Source of the DNA: an uncultured Cardiobacterium sp.
GTDB taxonomy: Bacteria > Pseudomonadota > Gammaproteobacteria > Cardiobacteriales > Cardiobacteriaceae
Assembly: GCF_938028825.1 (NCBI RefSeq)
Contig: NZ_CALIZP010000033.1
Span: forward strand, 37,183-101,182
Reading direction: 5' to 3'
DNA: 64,000 nucleotides
Below, in pieces: positions 51,627 to 61,760 of this stretch (position 1 is the stretch's first letter; every line of letters starts with the position of its first letter). The translations under genes were made by a program, and so were the position numbers. The notes under the pieces are model-generated. The model worked only from the letters and a program-made list of their open reading frames with translations, was not told the origin of the DNA and searched no databases.

Positions 51627-52598
51627 TCACAGGCTGAACCAGCGCTCTGCCAGCGGACGTGTATCGCTTTCCGCCAGCAGGCAGTGCAGGCGGGTATAGA
51701 CCGATTCCGGGGTCAGGCGGCCACCGCCGAGGGCGCCGAGGCGTGCCGCGCCGACCGCATAGCTGTGTCCCGCCACTTCGCCGCGCAGACACTGGCTGAC
51801 ATTCACCACACACACGCCGCGCGCGATAGCTGCCCGCAGTGCCGTGTGCAAATCGTCGCGTTCCGGCAGGTTGCCGACGCCATAGCTGAGTAGCACCAGA
51901 GCGCGCAGTTTGTCATCGGCGAGCAGCGGCGCGAAGGCGGATGACGGCATCCCCGGCGTAATCAGCAGCGTCGCCACCGCTGCTTCCTGAAACCCGCGCC
52001 ATGCGCCGCGCAGGTAGGCGCTTTCTTCGCGTTCTTCAAAGACAGGCGCGCTCAACTGTGCGGTATTGCCATCGAACACGCCGAGCCAGTCGGCATTCGG
52101 GCTGTCGAAGCCGGCATAGCTTTGCGCGTCCACCTTGCGTGTCGCTTCGCCGCGCAGCAGGCGGTCGTGGAAAAACACCGCCACCTGTTGCAATTCCGGC
52201 AGGGCGGCAAAAGCCAGCGCGCCGCGCACGTTGCGCAGCGCATCGCTTTCCGGCATTCCCAGCGGGATTTGCGCGCCGGTAACGACTACCGCCTTGCCGA
52301 GGCCGCGCAGCATGCCGCTCAGGGCGGCGGCGCTGTACGCCAGCGTGTCCGTGCCGTGCAGGACGACGAAGGCACGGTACTGTTCGCGGTGTTTGACGAC
52401 GGCATCGGCGAGGCGCTGCCAGGCGGCGGGCGTCGCCGAAGAGCTGTCGATTGCCGGTTCGCAGACATACACGTCAAAATCCGCTTGCGGCAGCGCCGCT
52501 TGCAGGCGGCGGACGAAGTCCGGATCGGGTGCCAGCCCCGCCGGGCCGGGTTTCATGCCGATGGTGCCGCCGCTGTGAATAACCAGAATATCGCTCAT
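51627..52598 (-). CDS. ansA: Type I (cytoplasmic) L-asparaginase
   Basis: Hydrolyses asparagine to aspartate and ammonia. 323 residues, no signal peptide, matching AnsA: ILVIHSGGTIGM (first catalytic Thr), VVLHGTDTLAYSAAALSGML (second catalytic Thr-Asp), VVVTGAQIPLGMPESDALRN, and LSYGVGNLPE. The start at 52598 overlaps the lspA stop by four bases (ATGA), so the two are coupled. Confidence 0.93.
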   Translation of the reverse strand: MSDILVIHSGGTIGMKPGPAGLAPDPDFVRRLQAALPQADFDVYVCEPAIDSSSATPAAWQRLADAVVKHREQYRAFVVLHGTDTLAYSAAALSGMLRGLGKAVVVTGAQIPLGMPESDALRNVRGALAFAALPELQQVAVFFHDRLLRGEATRKVDAQSYAGFDSPNADWLGVFDGNTAQLSAPVFEEREESAYLRGAWRGFQEAAVATLLITPGMPSSAFAPLLADDKLRALVLLSYGVGNLPERDDLHTALRAAIARGVCVVNVSQCLRGEVAGHSYAVGAARLGALGGGRLTPESVYTRLHCLLAESDTRPLAERWFSL

Positions 52599-53071
52599 GA
52601 CTGTCTCCCCTTGTGCCATTCCCAAATCCAGGCGATGACCAGCAGGCCGACGCCCGTACAAATGCCGACATCAGCGATGTTGAAGGTCGGCCAGTAGGCA
52701 TCGCCGATATGCCAGCTGATAAAATCGACCACATGTCCGTGCACAATGCGGTCATACAGATTGCCGAGCGCGCCGCCGAGAATGCCGGCATAAGCGAAGC
52801 GGATCAGCGCTGTGGCGCGCTCGAAGAGAATCGCGTAACACAGCCAGGCGCCGATGGCGATGGCGACTGCCATGAAGAACCAGCGCTGCCAGCCGCTGCC
52901 GTCGGCAAAGAGGCTGAACGCCGCGCCGCTGTTGAAGGCGAGCTTGAAATTCATCCAGCTGTTGACGGTGATGACATTCCCCGCCGCCAGCGCCTCCTGC
53001 GCCCACACTTTGCTGCAATAATCGGCGGCAAGCCACAGGATGGCGCTGATAAAGGCAAGTACCTTCTGCAT
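52595..53071 (-). CDS. lspA: Lipoprotein signal peptidase (signal peptidase II)
   Basis: Removes signal peptides from diacylglyceryl-modified prolipoproteins; target of globomycin. 158 residues with four membrane helices. Marks: DYCSKVWA, NFKLAFNSGAAFSLFA, GALGNLYDRIVHGHVVDFI (first catalytic Asp) and WPTFNIADVGICTGV (second catalytic Asp). The start at 53071 (MQKVL) is preferred over 53086. Not next to ileS as in E. coli. Confidence 0.95.
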   Translation of the reverse strand: MQKVLAFISAILWLAADYCSKVWAQEALAAGNVITVNSWMNFKLAFNSGAAFSLFADGSGWQRWFFMAVAIAIGAWLCYAILFERATALIRFAYAGILGGALGNLYDRIVHGHVVDFISWHIGDAYWPTFNIADVGICTGVGLLVIAWIWEWHKGRQS

Positions 53072-53156
53072 AAATCGGAACTCCAAAAAAGAAAGCGCGG
53101 CATTGTATAGCCGCTGCTTTGCTCATACCACAGGCACCGCCGCCCGGCGGCGCGCC

Positions 53157-53813
53157 TCAGGATACTTTCACCTTGCCGCCCGCATAGGCGGTAATCACCA
53201 CATCGGCCGATTGCCGCGCGAAAATGCCGTTCGTCACCACGCCGGGGATGTTGTTGATGATTTCTTCCAGTTTGAACGGCTCGGTGATTTCCAGATGATG
53301 GACATCGAGAATCCAGTTGCCGTTATCCGTGACCACACCCTCGCGCCAGCGCGGCTCGCCGCCGAGCTTGACCAGTTCACGGGCGACAAAACTGCGCGCC
53401 ATCGGCACCACTTCCACCGGCAGCGGGAAGCGCCCCAGCACCGGCACCTGCTTTGTCTCGTCAATGATGCAGACGAATTTCGCCGCACACGCCGCCGTGA
53501 CCTTCTCCCGCGTCAGCGCCGCGCCGCCGCCCTTGATCATCGCTTTCAGCGGGTTGATCTCGTCGCAGCCGTCCACATACACATCCAGCCGCCCGACCGC
53601 ATTCAAATCGCTGACGCGGTAGCCGAGCGCCTGCAAGCGGCGCGTGCTTTCCTCCGACGCCGTGACCAAATCCACAAATTGCAGCCGCGCCGCGCCGAGC
53701 GCCTCGATAAAGCAGTTCACCGTCGAACCGCTGCCGACGCCCAGCGCCATACCGTCTTCTATATAATGCAGCGCCTCTTTCGCGGCCAGCGCCTTCATCG
53801 CGTTCTGATCCAT
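53157..53813 (-). CDS. rpiA: Ribose-5-phosphate isomerase A
   Basis: Interconverts ribulose-5-phosphate and ribose-5-phosphate in the pentose phosphate pathway. 218 residues with the RpiA marks GVGSGSTVNCFIEAL, YVDGCDEINPLKAMIKGGGAALTREKV, and VTDNGNWILDVH. Divergent from ilvA with 33 bases between the start codons, so promoters must overlap the opposing genes or lie within them; rpiA-ilvA is a common neighbouring pair in gammaproteobacteria. Confidence 0.95.
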   Translation of the reverse strand: MDQNAMKALAAKEALHYIEDGMALGVGSGSTVNCFIEALGAARLQFVDLVTASEESTRRLQALGYRVSDLNAVGRLDVYVDGCDEINPLKAMIKGGGAALTREKVTAACAAKFVCIIDETKQVPVLGRFPLPVEVVPMARSFVARELVKLGGEPRWREGVVTDNGNWILDVHHLEITEPFKLEEIINNIPGVVTNGIFARQSADVVITAYAGGKVKVS

Positions 53814-53846
53814 TGCAACACCTCGTCAAGTTAAGGAAAAAACAAC

Positions 53847-55367
<1,521 letters not shown>

Positions 55368-55523
55368 ACATGGCGGCGGCTGCTGTTGTAGCCGCAGGAA
55401 TACCGCCCTGAAAAGAGCGTAACGTGCGGCGCATCAGGCGGGCATAACACCCAAATCCCCAATAATCTGCCGCCGGCGGGCTTGATGCCCGCCAAGCGGG
55501 ATAACCCCGCGCTTTTGTGCTGC
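55368..55523. repeat. Intergenic repeats between ilvA and purD
   Basis: GGCGGGC...GCCCGCC palindrome (55475-55493) overlapping a dispersed GCCAAGCGG repeat copy. The genes converge here; no strong T-tract terminator seen. Confidence 0.6.
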
Positions 55524-56777
55524 TTATGCCCCGATGTCGCGGCGCCAGGTGATGCCGTCGAATTGGACGCGGGCGATGGCGTCGTAGGCTTTTTGCCGCG
55601 CTTCGGCGGCGGTTTTGGCGATGCCGACGAGATTCAGCACGCGGCCGCCGCTGGTCAGGTATTGGCCGCCGTCGTATTTGGCACCGGCGATGAAGACTTG
55701 CGCGTAGAAGCGCGCCTGTTCGAGGTGGTGGATGGGCAGGCCGGTGCGGTAGTCGCCGGGGTAGCCTTTTGAGGCGGCGACGACGCAGCAGGCGTGGGCG
55801 TCTTTCCAGCGGAAAACGTCCGCCGTGAGGCGGCGGTCGAGTGCGGCCTGCACGGCGTCGAGCAGTTCGCTGTCGAGAAGCGGCAACACGGCCTGGGTTT
55901 CCGGGTCGCCGAAGCGCATGTTGTATTCGAGCAGATAGACGCCGCGCGCCGTCACCATCAGGCCGAAGAAGATGACGCCGGCAAAGTCCATGCCTTCGCC
56001 CCGGATGCCGCGCAGGGTGGGTTCGAGGATGTCGCGGCGGAAGGCGGCCATTTCCGCCGCGCCGAAGCGGGGATGCGGGGCGATGACGCCCATGCCGCCG
56101 GTGTTTTCGCCGGTGTTGTTTTCGCCGATGGTTTTGTGGTCGCGCGCGCTGACGAGCGGCACGATGCTGCGGCTGTCGCAGAAGCTGAGCAGCGAGCATT
56201 CGTAGCCGTCCAGGTATTCTTCGATGACGATTTCCGCGCCCGCGTCGCCGAAGCGGCGGTTTTCCATCATCGCGCGCACGGCGGCCTCGGCTTCGGCCTG
56301 ATTCTGACAGATGACGACGCCTTTACCGGCGGCGAGACCGCTGGCTTTGACCACGGTCGGATAGGGGCAGGCGGCGAGGTGGGCGAGTGCGGCACCGAGT
56401 TCGCGGAAGCTGGCGTAAGCGGCGGTTTTCACGCCGTATTTGTGCATGAAATCTTTGGCAAAGCGCTTGCTGCCTTCGAGTTGTGCCGCCTGTCGGTCGG
56501 GGCCGAAGATGGTGAGCCCTTCTTTATGGAAGGTATCGACGATGCCTTCGACGAGCAGTGCTTCCGCGCCGACGAAGGTGAGGCCGATGTCGTTCTGTTT
56601 GGCGAAGGTGAGGAGGTCGGTGACGCGGGTGAGCGGGATGTTGCGCACCCGCTGCATGTTGGCAGTGCCGCCGTTGCCGGGGGCGACGTAGATTTGCCGC
56701 ACGCGCGCGTCTTGCGCGAATTTCCAGGCCAGCGCGTGTTCGCGCCCGCCTGCGCCGATGATCAGGATATTAAGCAT
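55524..56777 (-). CDS. purD: Phosphoribosylamine-glycine ligase (GARS)
   Basis: ATP-grasp enzyme of purine synthesis joining phosphoribosylamine and glycine. 417 residues: N-terminal LIIGAGGREHALAWKFAQD, VAPGNGGT, FVGAEALLVEGIVD, ATP-grasp core VVKASGLAAGKGVVICQ, EEYLDGYECSLLSFCD, GGMGVIAPHP and FFGLMVTARGVYLLEYNMRFGDPETQAVLPLL. Normal length. GAGGAAAACC precedes the ATG. Monocistronic by appearance, without purH. Confidence 0.96.
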   Translation of the reverse strand: MLNILIIGAGGREHALAWKFAQDARVRQIYVAPGNGGTANMQRVRNIPLTRVTDLLTFAKQNDIGLTFVGAEALLVEGIVDTFHKEGLTIFGPDRQAAQLEGSKRFAKDFMHKYGVKTAAYASFRELGAALAHLAACPYPTVVKASGLAAGKGVVICQNQAEAEAAVRAMMENRRFGDAGAEIVIEEYLDGYECSLLSFCDSRSIVPLVSARDHKTIGENNTGENTGGMGVIAPHPRFGAAEMAAFRRDILEPTLRGIRGEGMDFAGVIFFGLMVTARGVYLLEYNMRFGDPETQAVLPLLDSELLDAVQAALDRRLTADVFRWKDAHACCVVAASKGYPGDYRTGLPIHHLEQARFYAQVFIAGAKYDGGQYLTSGGRVLNLVGIAKTAAEARQKAYDAIARVQFDGITWRRDIGA

Positions 56778-56876
56778 GGTGGTTTTCCTCTTTTTGGGTT
56801 AGTTGTGTGGGAGGCGGCAAAAGCGCGTGGTTGTCTCGCTTGGCGCGTGTTTGCCGTATCCGTGAAAGGTCGTGAT

Positions 56877-56892
56877 TATAGTCGGTTCAAAC
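56877..56892. repeat. Solo Correia-like terminal repeat
   Basis: TATAGTCGGTTCAAAC matches the 16-base end of the Correia-like elements with one change. No body follows. Lies 17 bases beyond the purN stop. Confidence 0.4.
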
Positions 56893-56908
56893 GGGCTGTT
56901 TTAGGCGA

Positions 56909-57472
56909 CTATGTCGCCAGCAGGCGGGCGACGGTTTCCGTAAGCAGGCGGTGTTCCTGTAGCTGGATGCGCGCTTGCAGGCTCTGCGCCGTGTCGTCCG
57001 GCAAGACCGGCACCCGCGCCTGAGCGATGACCGCGCCGCTATCAATGCCGCTGTCCACATAATGCACGGTGCAGCCGCTTTCCCGCTCGCCCGCGTCCAG
57101 CACCGCCTGATGCACACGCAGGCCGTACATCCCCGCGCCGCCGTATTTCGGCAGCAACGACGGATGCAGGTTGATGATGCGCTGCGGGAAATGTGCGACC
57201 AGCGCGGGCGGCAGGATGCTGAGGAAACCAGCGAGCACCACCAGATCCGTGGCGGCAGGAATAGCGGCAGCCAGCGCTGCGGCAAAATCCGCACGTTTGC
57301 GATCCACGAGGACAAACGGCACGGCGGCGGTTTCGGCATGCTGCCTGCCGCTGCACTCACGATCAGCGATGACGGCATTGACGTGCGCGGGAATCTCGCC
57401 ACGCGCGCAGGCATCCAGCAGGGCTTTGAGATTGCTGCCGCCGCCGGAAATCAGGACGGTAAAGGATTTCAT
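56909..57472 (-). CDS. purN: Phosphoribosylglycinamide formyltransferase
   Basis: Transfers the formyl group of 10-formyl-THF to GAR in purine synthesis. 187 residues, formyltransferase fold: VLISGGGSNLKALLDACARGEIPAHVNAVIAD, LVVLAGFLSILPPALVAHFPQRIINLHPSLLPKYGGAGMYGLRVHQAVLDAGERESGCTVHYVDSGIDSG (active Asn, His and Asp). The start overlaps the stop of the upstream YcxB-like gene, so it ends a four-gene minus-strand operon whose other members are of unknown function. Confidence 0.94.
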   Translation of the reverse strand: MKSFTVLISGGGSNLKALLDACARGEIPAHVNAVIADRECSGRQHAETAAVPFVLVDRKRADFAAALAAAIPAATDLVVLAGFLSILPPALVAHFPQRIINLHPSLLPKYGGAGMYGLRVHQAVLDAGERESGCTVHYVDSGIDSGAVIAQARVPVLPDDTAQSLQARIQLQEHRLLTETVARLLAT

Positions 57473-58083
57473 GCGTGCTCCTTGAATTGTTGCGCTCGCA
57501 GGAAGAAGGCATGGCTTTCCATCCCGGCGGCGGCAAACGCTGATAGCGGGATGAAATAGGCGATATTGCGATCCACATAAAAAAACAGGAAATCTTTGCC
57601 TTCAATCAGGCGGTAAACGGCAGGCCAATGATGGAAACGCCGTTCCCGTCCGGCTTCTTCCTGCATCAAACCTTCCGGGGAAACCGTAATAGTGAATGAA
57701 CGCCCATCCAGCGGATACCATGCGCTATGTATGACATAGGTGAATTGCCAGCGCAGATGAAGGGTAACCATGATGACAATGCCGAGTAACAAATAAAGCA
57801 AATACTGCAACCGTTGTCCGGCATTATCTGCTGCCAGTACGCAATCCTCCACCATGTCTGCGGATGCCGCAAAGGCATAATAATTCCCATACAAAACATG
57901 ATAAATCTCCGCCATCTTCAGGCCATAGAAATAGCAAAGGCCGATAATGACCAGGATAAATGCCGCCATACCCAGCCAGTATTTCCGCCGCAAGGCAGGC
58001 TCCCGGTAGCGAAAAAGCCGCCGCCCCGCCTGCCGTTTCTCGCGCTCGCTTGTGGTAAAAACAATCTGCATCGAATCTGTCAT
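57469..58083 (-). CDS. YcxB-like membrane protein (second copy)
   Basis: 204 residues: two membrane helices (about 36-56 and 92-110), then a cytosolic part FTITVSPEGLMQEEAGRERRFHHWPAVYRLIEGKDFLFFYVDRNIAYFIPLSAF, which is the YcxB-like C-terminal pattern (W near an xxW-xxIxxIxE motif and a final IPxxxF). Function unknown. It overlaps both neighbours by four bases. Paralogue of the next gene upstream; both have lower GC than purN. Confidence 0.7.
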   Translation of the reverse strand: MTDSMQIVFTTSEREKRQAGRRLFRYREPALRRKYWLGMAAFILVIIGLCYFYGLKMAEIYHVLYGNYYAFAASADMVEDCVLAADNAGQRLQYLLYLLLGIVIMVTLHLRWQFTYVIHSAWYPLDGRSFTITVSPEGLMQEEAGRERRFHHWPAVYRLIEGKDFLFFYVDRNIAYFIPLSAFAAAGMESHAFFLRAQQFKEHA

Positions 58084-58643
58084 GAATGTTCCCTGTAATG
58101 CTGCAACAACTGAAAATAGCGGTTCTCCGTCTCCTTATCGGCAAATACACGTTGCGGAATCACAAAGGCTGCGGCCTGGTCAATAAATACAAACCACAGC
58201 CCCTGTTCACAGATTACCCGCTCAATGGTTGGCCAAAAATAAAGCATACGGCTTTTATCCAATTCTTCACTATAAAAGCCTTCCGGGGCGACCGTGTAAA
58301 TAAATTGCCGCTGGGGCAATGGGCGGAAGGCGGTATACCGTTTAATGCGGATTTCATAAAAAATAGAAACCGACAACGCCATGATGGCAAAGGCAACTGC
58401 CTGAATAATGAACCAGAGCGCACGGATACCGTCGGCATCGGCAAGCAGCACCCTATTTTTCAAAAATAGAAAACGGTTAACGACAATATACATGCAGGCA
58501 ATAAAAACCAGCATGCACAGCGCATCCACCCAACGCACACGGCGCAAAACCGCTTTGGGCAAAAAGCGCTGCAATACCCGCGAAGCCGTGCGCTGTTCCG
58601 CAGCCGTCGGCGCGACCGTCACCGCCAAAGTCTCACCATTCAT
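58080..58643 (-). CDS. YcxB-like membrane protein (first copy)
   Basis: 187 residues with two membrane helices (about 36-56 and 71-92) and the cytosolic tail FIYTVAPEGFYSEELDKSRMLYFWPTIERVICEQGLWFVFIDQAAAFVIPQRVF, closely parallel to the downstream gene. The start at 58643 (MNGETL) is chosen; a longer frame upstream overlaps the 168-residue gene. The two copies together suggest a tandem duplication, possibly a hetero-oligomer. Confidence 0.68.
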   Translation of the reverse strand: MNGETLAVTVAPTAAEQRTASRVLQRFLPKAVLRRVRWVDALCMLVFIACMYIVVNRFLFLKNRVLLADADGIRALWFIIQAVAFAIMALSVSIFYEIRIKRYTAFRPLPQRQFIYTVAPEGFYSEELDKSRMLYFWPTIERVICEQGLWFVFIDQAAAFVIPQRVFADKETENRYFQLLQHYREHS

Positions 58644-59139
58644 CCGCCACCTCCTCATCACGCACGGCGACAATGGCCGCATCCAGCGACGCCGCACAAC
58701 GCCGCACCGCCGCCTCGTCTTCCGCACGACTGATAAAACCGGCGCAGACATCGGCATTGTCCGCCTGCCAGCGCCACAGCGTCAGGCCGTAGCCCTGCAA
58801 CTCCCGCGCGGCATGGGCGAGCAGCAGGCGCGGTTCTGTCTCGAAAACCGCCGCCTCGTCATCGGCTTCCTGCGCGCCGAAAAATACATCCGCCTGCCAG
58901 TTCGCCGCGACCGCGCGCAAATCATCCACCAAATCAAACACATCCACCCAGGCAGCGGCAAACACCACTTCATGCGGCAGCAAGCGGTACGCCGCCCAAA
59001 ACGGCGGCAGATCGTGATTGCGTGCTTCCAGCAGCGCATCATCCAAGGCCGCATCCGCGTCCACGAAACGATCCGGTTCCGCCACAATCAACTGCAACAA
59101 CTGCCGCAAGGCAGCGGCATGGCGTTCCTGTTCCGACAT
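58633..59139 (-). CDS. Hypothetical acidic protein (DUF6630-like?)
   Basis: 168 residues, acidic, soluble, no signal peptide. MSEQERHAAALRQLLQLIVAEPDRFVDADAALDDALLEARNHD, then a region with FWAAYRLLPHEVVFAAAWVDVFDLVDDLRAV and a C-terminal LTLWRWQADNADVCAGFISRAEDEAAV. This is reminiscent of DUF6630 proteins, from memory and not firm. It leads the operon with the two YcxB-like genes and purN, overlapping the first by 11 bases. Confidence 0.6.
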   Translation of the reverse strand: MSEQERHAAALRQLLQLIVAEPDRFVDADAALDDALLEARNHDLPPFWAAYRLLPHEVVFAAAWVDVFDLVDDLRAVAANWQADVFFGAQEADDEAAVFETEPRLLLAHAARELQGYGLTLWRWQADNADVCAGFISRAEDEAAVRRCAASLDAAIVAVRDEEVADEW

Positions 59140-59322
59140 TAAAAAACCTCCGGTAACGAAGCGGTGCGTATCATAAACGACACATCTTTATTCATCACAA
59201 ACCGCTGATTTCGCGCAGATAAAAAAGGAACATGGAAAAAATGTCATTTTTCTCTGCCGCCAAAGGACAAATATGTTACATTACCGCAATCTCTTCTTAA
59301 TCCGCACAGGAGTGTTTACACA

Positions 59323-60330
59323 ATGAAAAAAGCCCTCATCCTGCTACTCGCCGCTGCGCTCGCCACGACCGTTGACGCTGCCCCCCGCAGCAAAAGCAAG
59401 GCCAAAGCGAACCGTTCCGCCAAAACGACCCGCACTACGACCTACAACGAAACCTACATCGTCGGCGGGCAGAGAATCCCCGCCATCCGCAACCGCAACC
59501 TGCTGAAGCCCATCCCGCCCGGCACGCCCATCATGCCGCCGAACGCCGCCGCCGCCCGCGACCGCATCGGGGTGCAACCGCTCAATTTCAGCGGCGGCCA
59601 GGCGCACATCTCCGGCAGCATTCGCGGCCTCGGCATCGCCGCATACAGCTTCAGCGGCAGCGCCGGACAATCCATCCGCATGGTGCCGAACAGCAAAAAC
59701 TTCGCGATGGAATTCGCCCTCTTCAACCCGCAAATGGGGATGCGCTTCGGCTCCGTGCACACCCTGCCGTACAGCGGCGAATACGAAGTCCGCATCGTGC
59801 AGAACCACAAGAATGCCGCGCACAGCAAAACCGCCCGCCCCTACAACGTGACCATCTATCTTGACGGTGCCGCAGACGGCGTCGCAATGCCGGTCGGCGG
59901 CATGAGCATGGGCGGCAACGATCCGATGCCGGTCAAACGCAGCGCCCCGATGCGCGCCGCTCCCGCCGCCATGCCTGCCGCAGCCGAACCGGAAATGGAC
60001 GCCGAACCCGCCCCGGCACCGCGAGCCGCCCGCACCCCGGCAAAAGGCAAGGGCAGAACGCGCAACTACCAGTGCGAAAACGGTGCCAAATTCAGCGTCG
60101 AATACCTCGACATCAACACGGCAACCCCGACCGCCGTCGTCCACAGCGACTCCGGCGATTCCAGCCTGCCGCTGGATACCTCGGCCAGCAGCGGCAAGAA
60201 CCTGATCTTCAGCTCCGATGAAGGCATGCTGCACCTCGTCAAAACCCAGGGCAACAACCTCGCGCGTGCCGAAGTGCTGTCTTTTGACCACAACGGCGCC
60301 CCAATCGGCTTCGGCTGCAAACCGCGCTGA
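59323..60330 (+). CDS. Secreted two-domain lysozyme inhibitor (PliG-like plus MliC/PliC-like)
   Basis: 335 residues with signal peptide MKKALILLLAAALATTVDA. Residues about 86-180 resemble PliG, the periplasmic inhibitor of g-type lysozyme: ISGSIRGLGIAAYSFSGSAGQSI, HTLPYSGEYEVRIVQNHKNA and KTARPYNVTIYL follow its 'SGxIxGxxxxxYxFxxxxGQ ... LPxSGxYExRxxQ ... YNVxI' pattern. A Met/Ala/Pro-rich linker (about 181-245) follows. Residues about 246-332 (YQCENGAKFSVEYLD ... LDTSASSGKNLIFSSDEGMLHLVK ... FGC) resemble MliC/PliC, with the Cys251-Cys332 pair, though the SGxxY tyrosine is Leu. Function is inferred from these similarities. A terminator follows. Confidence 0.75.
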   Translation: MKKALILLLAAALATTVDAAPRSKSKAKANRSAKTTRTTTYNETYIVGGQRIPAIRNRNLLKPIPPGTPIMPPNAAAARDRIGVQPLNFSGGQAHISGSIRGLGIAAYSFSGSAGQSIRMVPNSKNFAMEFALFNPQMGMRFGSVHTLPYSGEYEVRIVQNHKNAAHSKTARPYNVTIYLDGAADGVAMPVGGMSMGGNDPMPVKRSAPMRAAPAAMPAAAEPEMDAEPAPAPRAARTPAKGKGRTRNYQCENGAKFSVEYLDINTATPTAVVHSDSGDSSLPLDTSASSGKNLIFSSDEGMLHLVKTQGNNLARAEVLSFDHNGAPIGFGCKPR

Positions 60331-60347
60331 GGTTTGTACCGGGCGAT

Positions 60348-60375
60348 AAAAAAGGATGCTGCGGCATCCTTTTTT
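60348..60375 (+). terminator. Terminator of the lysozyme inhibitor gene
   Basis: Stem AAAAAAGGATGC/GCATCCTTTTTT (60348-60359 with 60364-60375), TGCG loop, 17 bases after the stop. Confidence 0.92.
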
Positions 60376-60855
60376 ATTTCCGGATCTTGTGGGAACGGAA
60401 CAACCCGCGCCGCGAGCAAGCAAATACCGGCCCTGCCAAGCGGCGTCATTACTGATCTTGCCGAGCGGTGCAAATTACCGGGTTTTCGTCCCCCTTTCCG
60501 GCCTTTGCCACCTTCCCCGCACGCGGAGGGAAGGGATTTTGTGCGGGATTTACGTTTGGGCAGACGCCAAGCGGTATGTGCCGGGTTTGTGGCAAGGGTA
60601 GCGTCGCTTTCGAAACGCTGCCGCACAACTGCGGCAGGGTGTAAATCGGGGCAATACCGCTGTCCTTGATGTAGAGCGCGTAACCAAGGTCGCGATAGAA
60701 ACCGTAGGCGTTGCCGCCGGGGACGGTGTCGTAACGGTGTGGCTCACGGCAGGGATGGGGCCGTCGTCGCGTTATGGCAGAGGGCGTTATATGATGCTGT
60801 CGGCGGCGTGACGTTGTCGTGCGGTCATTTTTTCCTTTTATTTTTGAGGTGTTTT
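60376..60855. repeat. 480-base intergenic region with repeats and a possible gene remnant
   Basis: Three copies of the dispersed repeat (two in 60432-60482, one at 60566-60587) and a CTTCCCCGC/GCGGAGGGAAG hairpin near 60515-60535. On the minus strand, 60600-60745 reads open as RYDTVPGGNAYGFYRDLGYALY then IKDSGIAPIYTLPQLCG, protein-like but with no start, so it may be the tail of a lost gene. Confidence 0.5.
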
Positions 60856-61587
60856 ATGTGGTTTTCCGGTAAAACGCGGGCTCGCGCGGCAGTGTTGGCA
60901 CTGGCGATGGGATTCGGCAGCGCGCAGGCGCAATATGTCATTGATTATATTGATTTTAACGAGCAGTGGCTACGGCAGGATGCCTATAACCGCGCCATGA
61001 ATCAGGCGAAGAAGAATTTGAATCCGCCCGAAGATTCGGCCTACGTCGAGGGTTTTACGACGGACATACTCTACACCGGCGCGCTGGTGCGTACAGGAGA
61101 CGATTTTTTGGATATGGACGGGGTTGACCAGTTGGTGCAGCTGTTCCCGGCGGCGCAGCGCCAGGAGGGGCGGCGCTTGATTGTGGCGGGTATAGACAAG
61201 CTGGACGGCAGCGTTGAGCAGCTGTATGGCATTCCGCAGGAAAATGTGGCAACGGGCATTGTGGCGCTGCTCGGCGGTGCTTACGCGGCGTATTTTAATC
61301 AGCCGATGCCGGATGCGGCGGTCAAGCCCGCGTTTTTGCAGATTGCCGAGTATTTACGCAAGAGTCCCGAGCTGTTTGAGGGTAAGACCACGGAAAAGAT
61401 GAATTCGTATCAGCTGTCAATGGGGCTGGGCTTTTTATTGATGGCGATGCAGCAGGAGTTGCAGCAGCATCCTGATCCTGCGCGTGCGGCAGAATTGAAG
61501 AAGATCGGCAGGCTGGTGTTCAAATCACTGCTGGATGTCGAGCCTGAGCAGATGGATTTCACCGCCTCCGGCATCGTCTTCAAGTAG
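60856..61587 (+). CDS. Secreted protein of unknown function (DUF6683-like?)
   Basis: 243 residues with signal peptide MWFSGKTRARAAVLALAMGFGSAQAQ (cleavage AQA-Q). The mature part is helical: DAYNRAMNQAKKNLNPPEDSAYV ... GVDQLVQLFPAAQRQEGRRLIVAGIDKLDG ... NVATGIVALLGGAYAAYFNQPMPDAAVKPAFLQIAEYLRKSPEL. It recalls DUF6683 from memory only. GAGGTG lies before the ATG at 60856, which is preferred to a longer frame beginning at 60739. GC content is below that of neighbours. Confidence 0.65.
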   Translation: MWFSGKTRARAAVLALAMGFGSAQAQYVIDYIDFNEQWLRQDAYNRAMNQAKKNLNPPEDSAYVEGFTTDILYTGALVRTGDDFLDMDGVDQLVQLFPAAQRQEGRRLIVAGIDKLDGSVEQLYGIPQENVATGIVALLGGAYAAYFNQPMPDAAVKPAFLQIAEYLRKSPELFEGKTTEKMNSYQLSMGLGFLLMAMQQELQQHPDPARAAELKKIGRLVFKSLLDVEPEQMDFTASGIVFK

Positions 61588-61760
61588 GCGCTTTGGCCGC
61601 GTGCCCCGTCCACCCCCGGACGGTTTTTTTGTATCTCCGTCCGGGGGGCGTCAGCGCAGCAATGCGTCCATACGGTTTCGTTTCTCCTATCGCTTCCCGC
61701 AAGCGGAGGAAGCGTCATGGCGGCGGGTTGGTATATAGCGATGGGGCCGTATTCCCCGCG

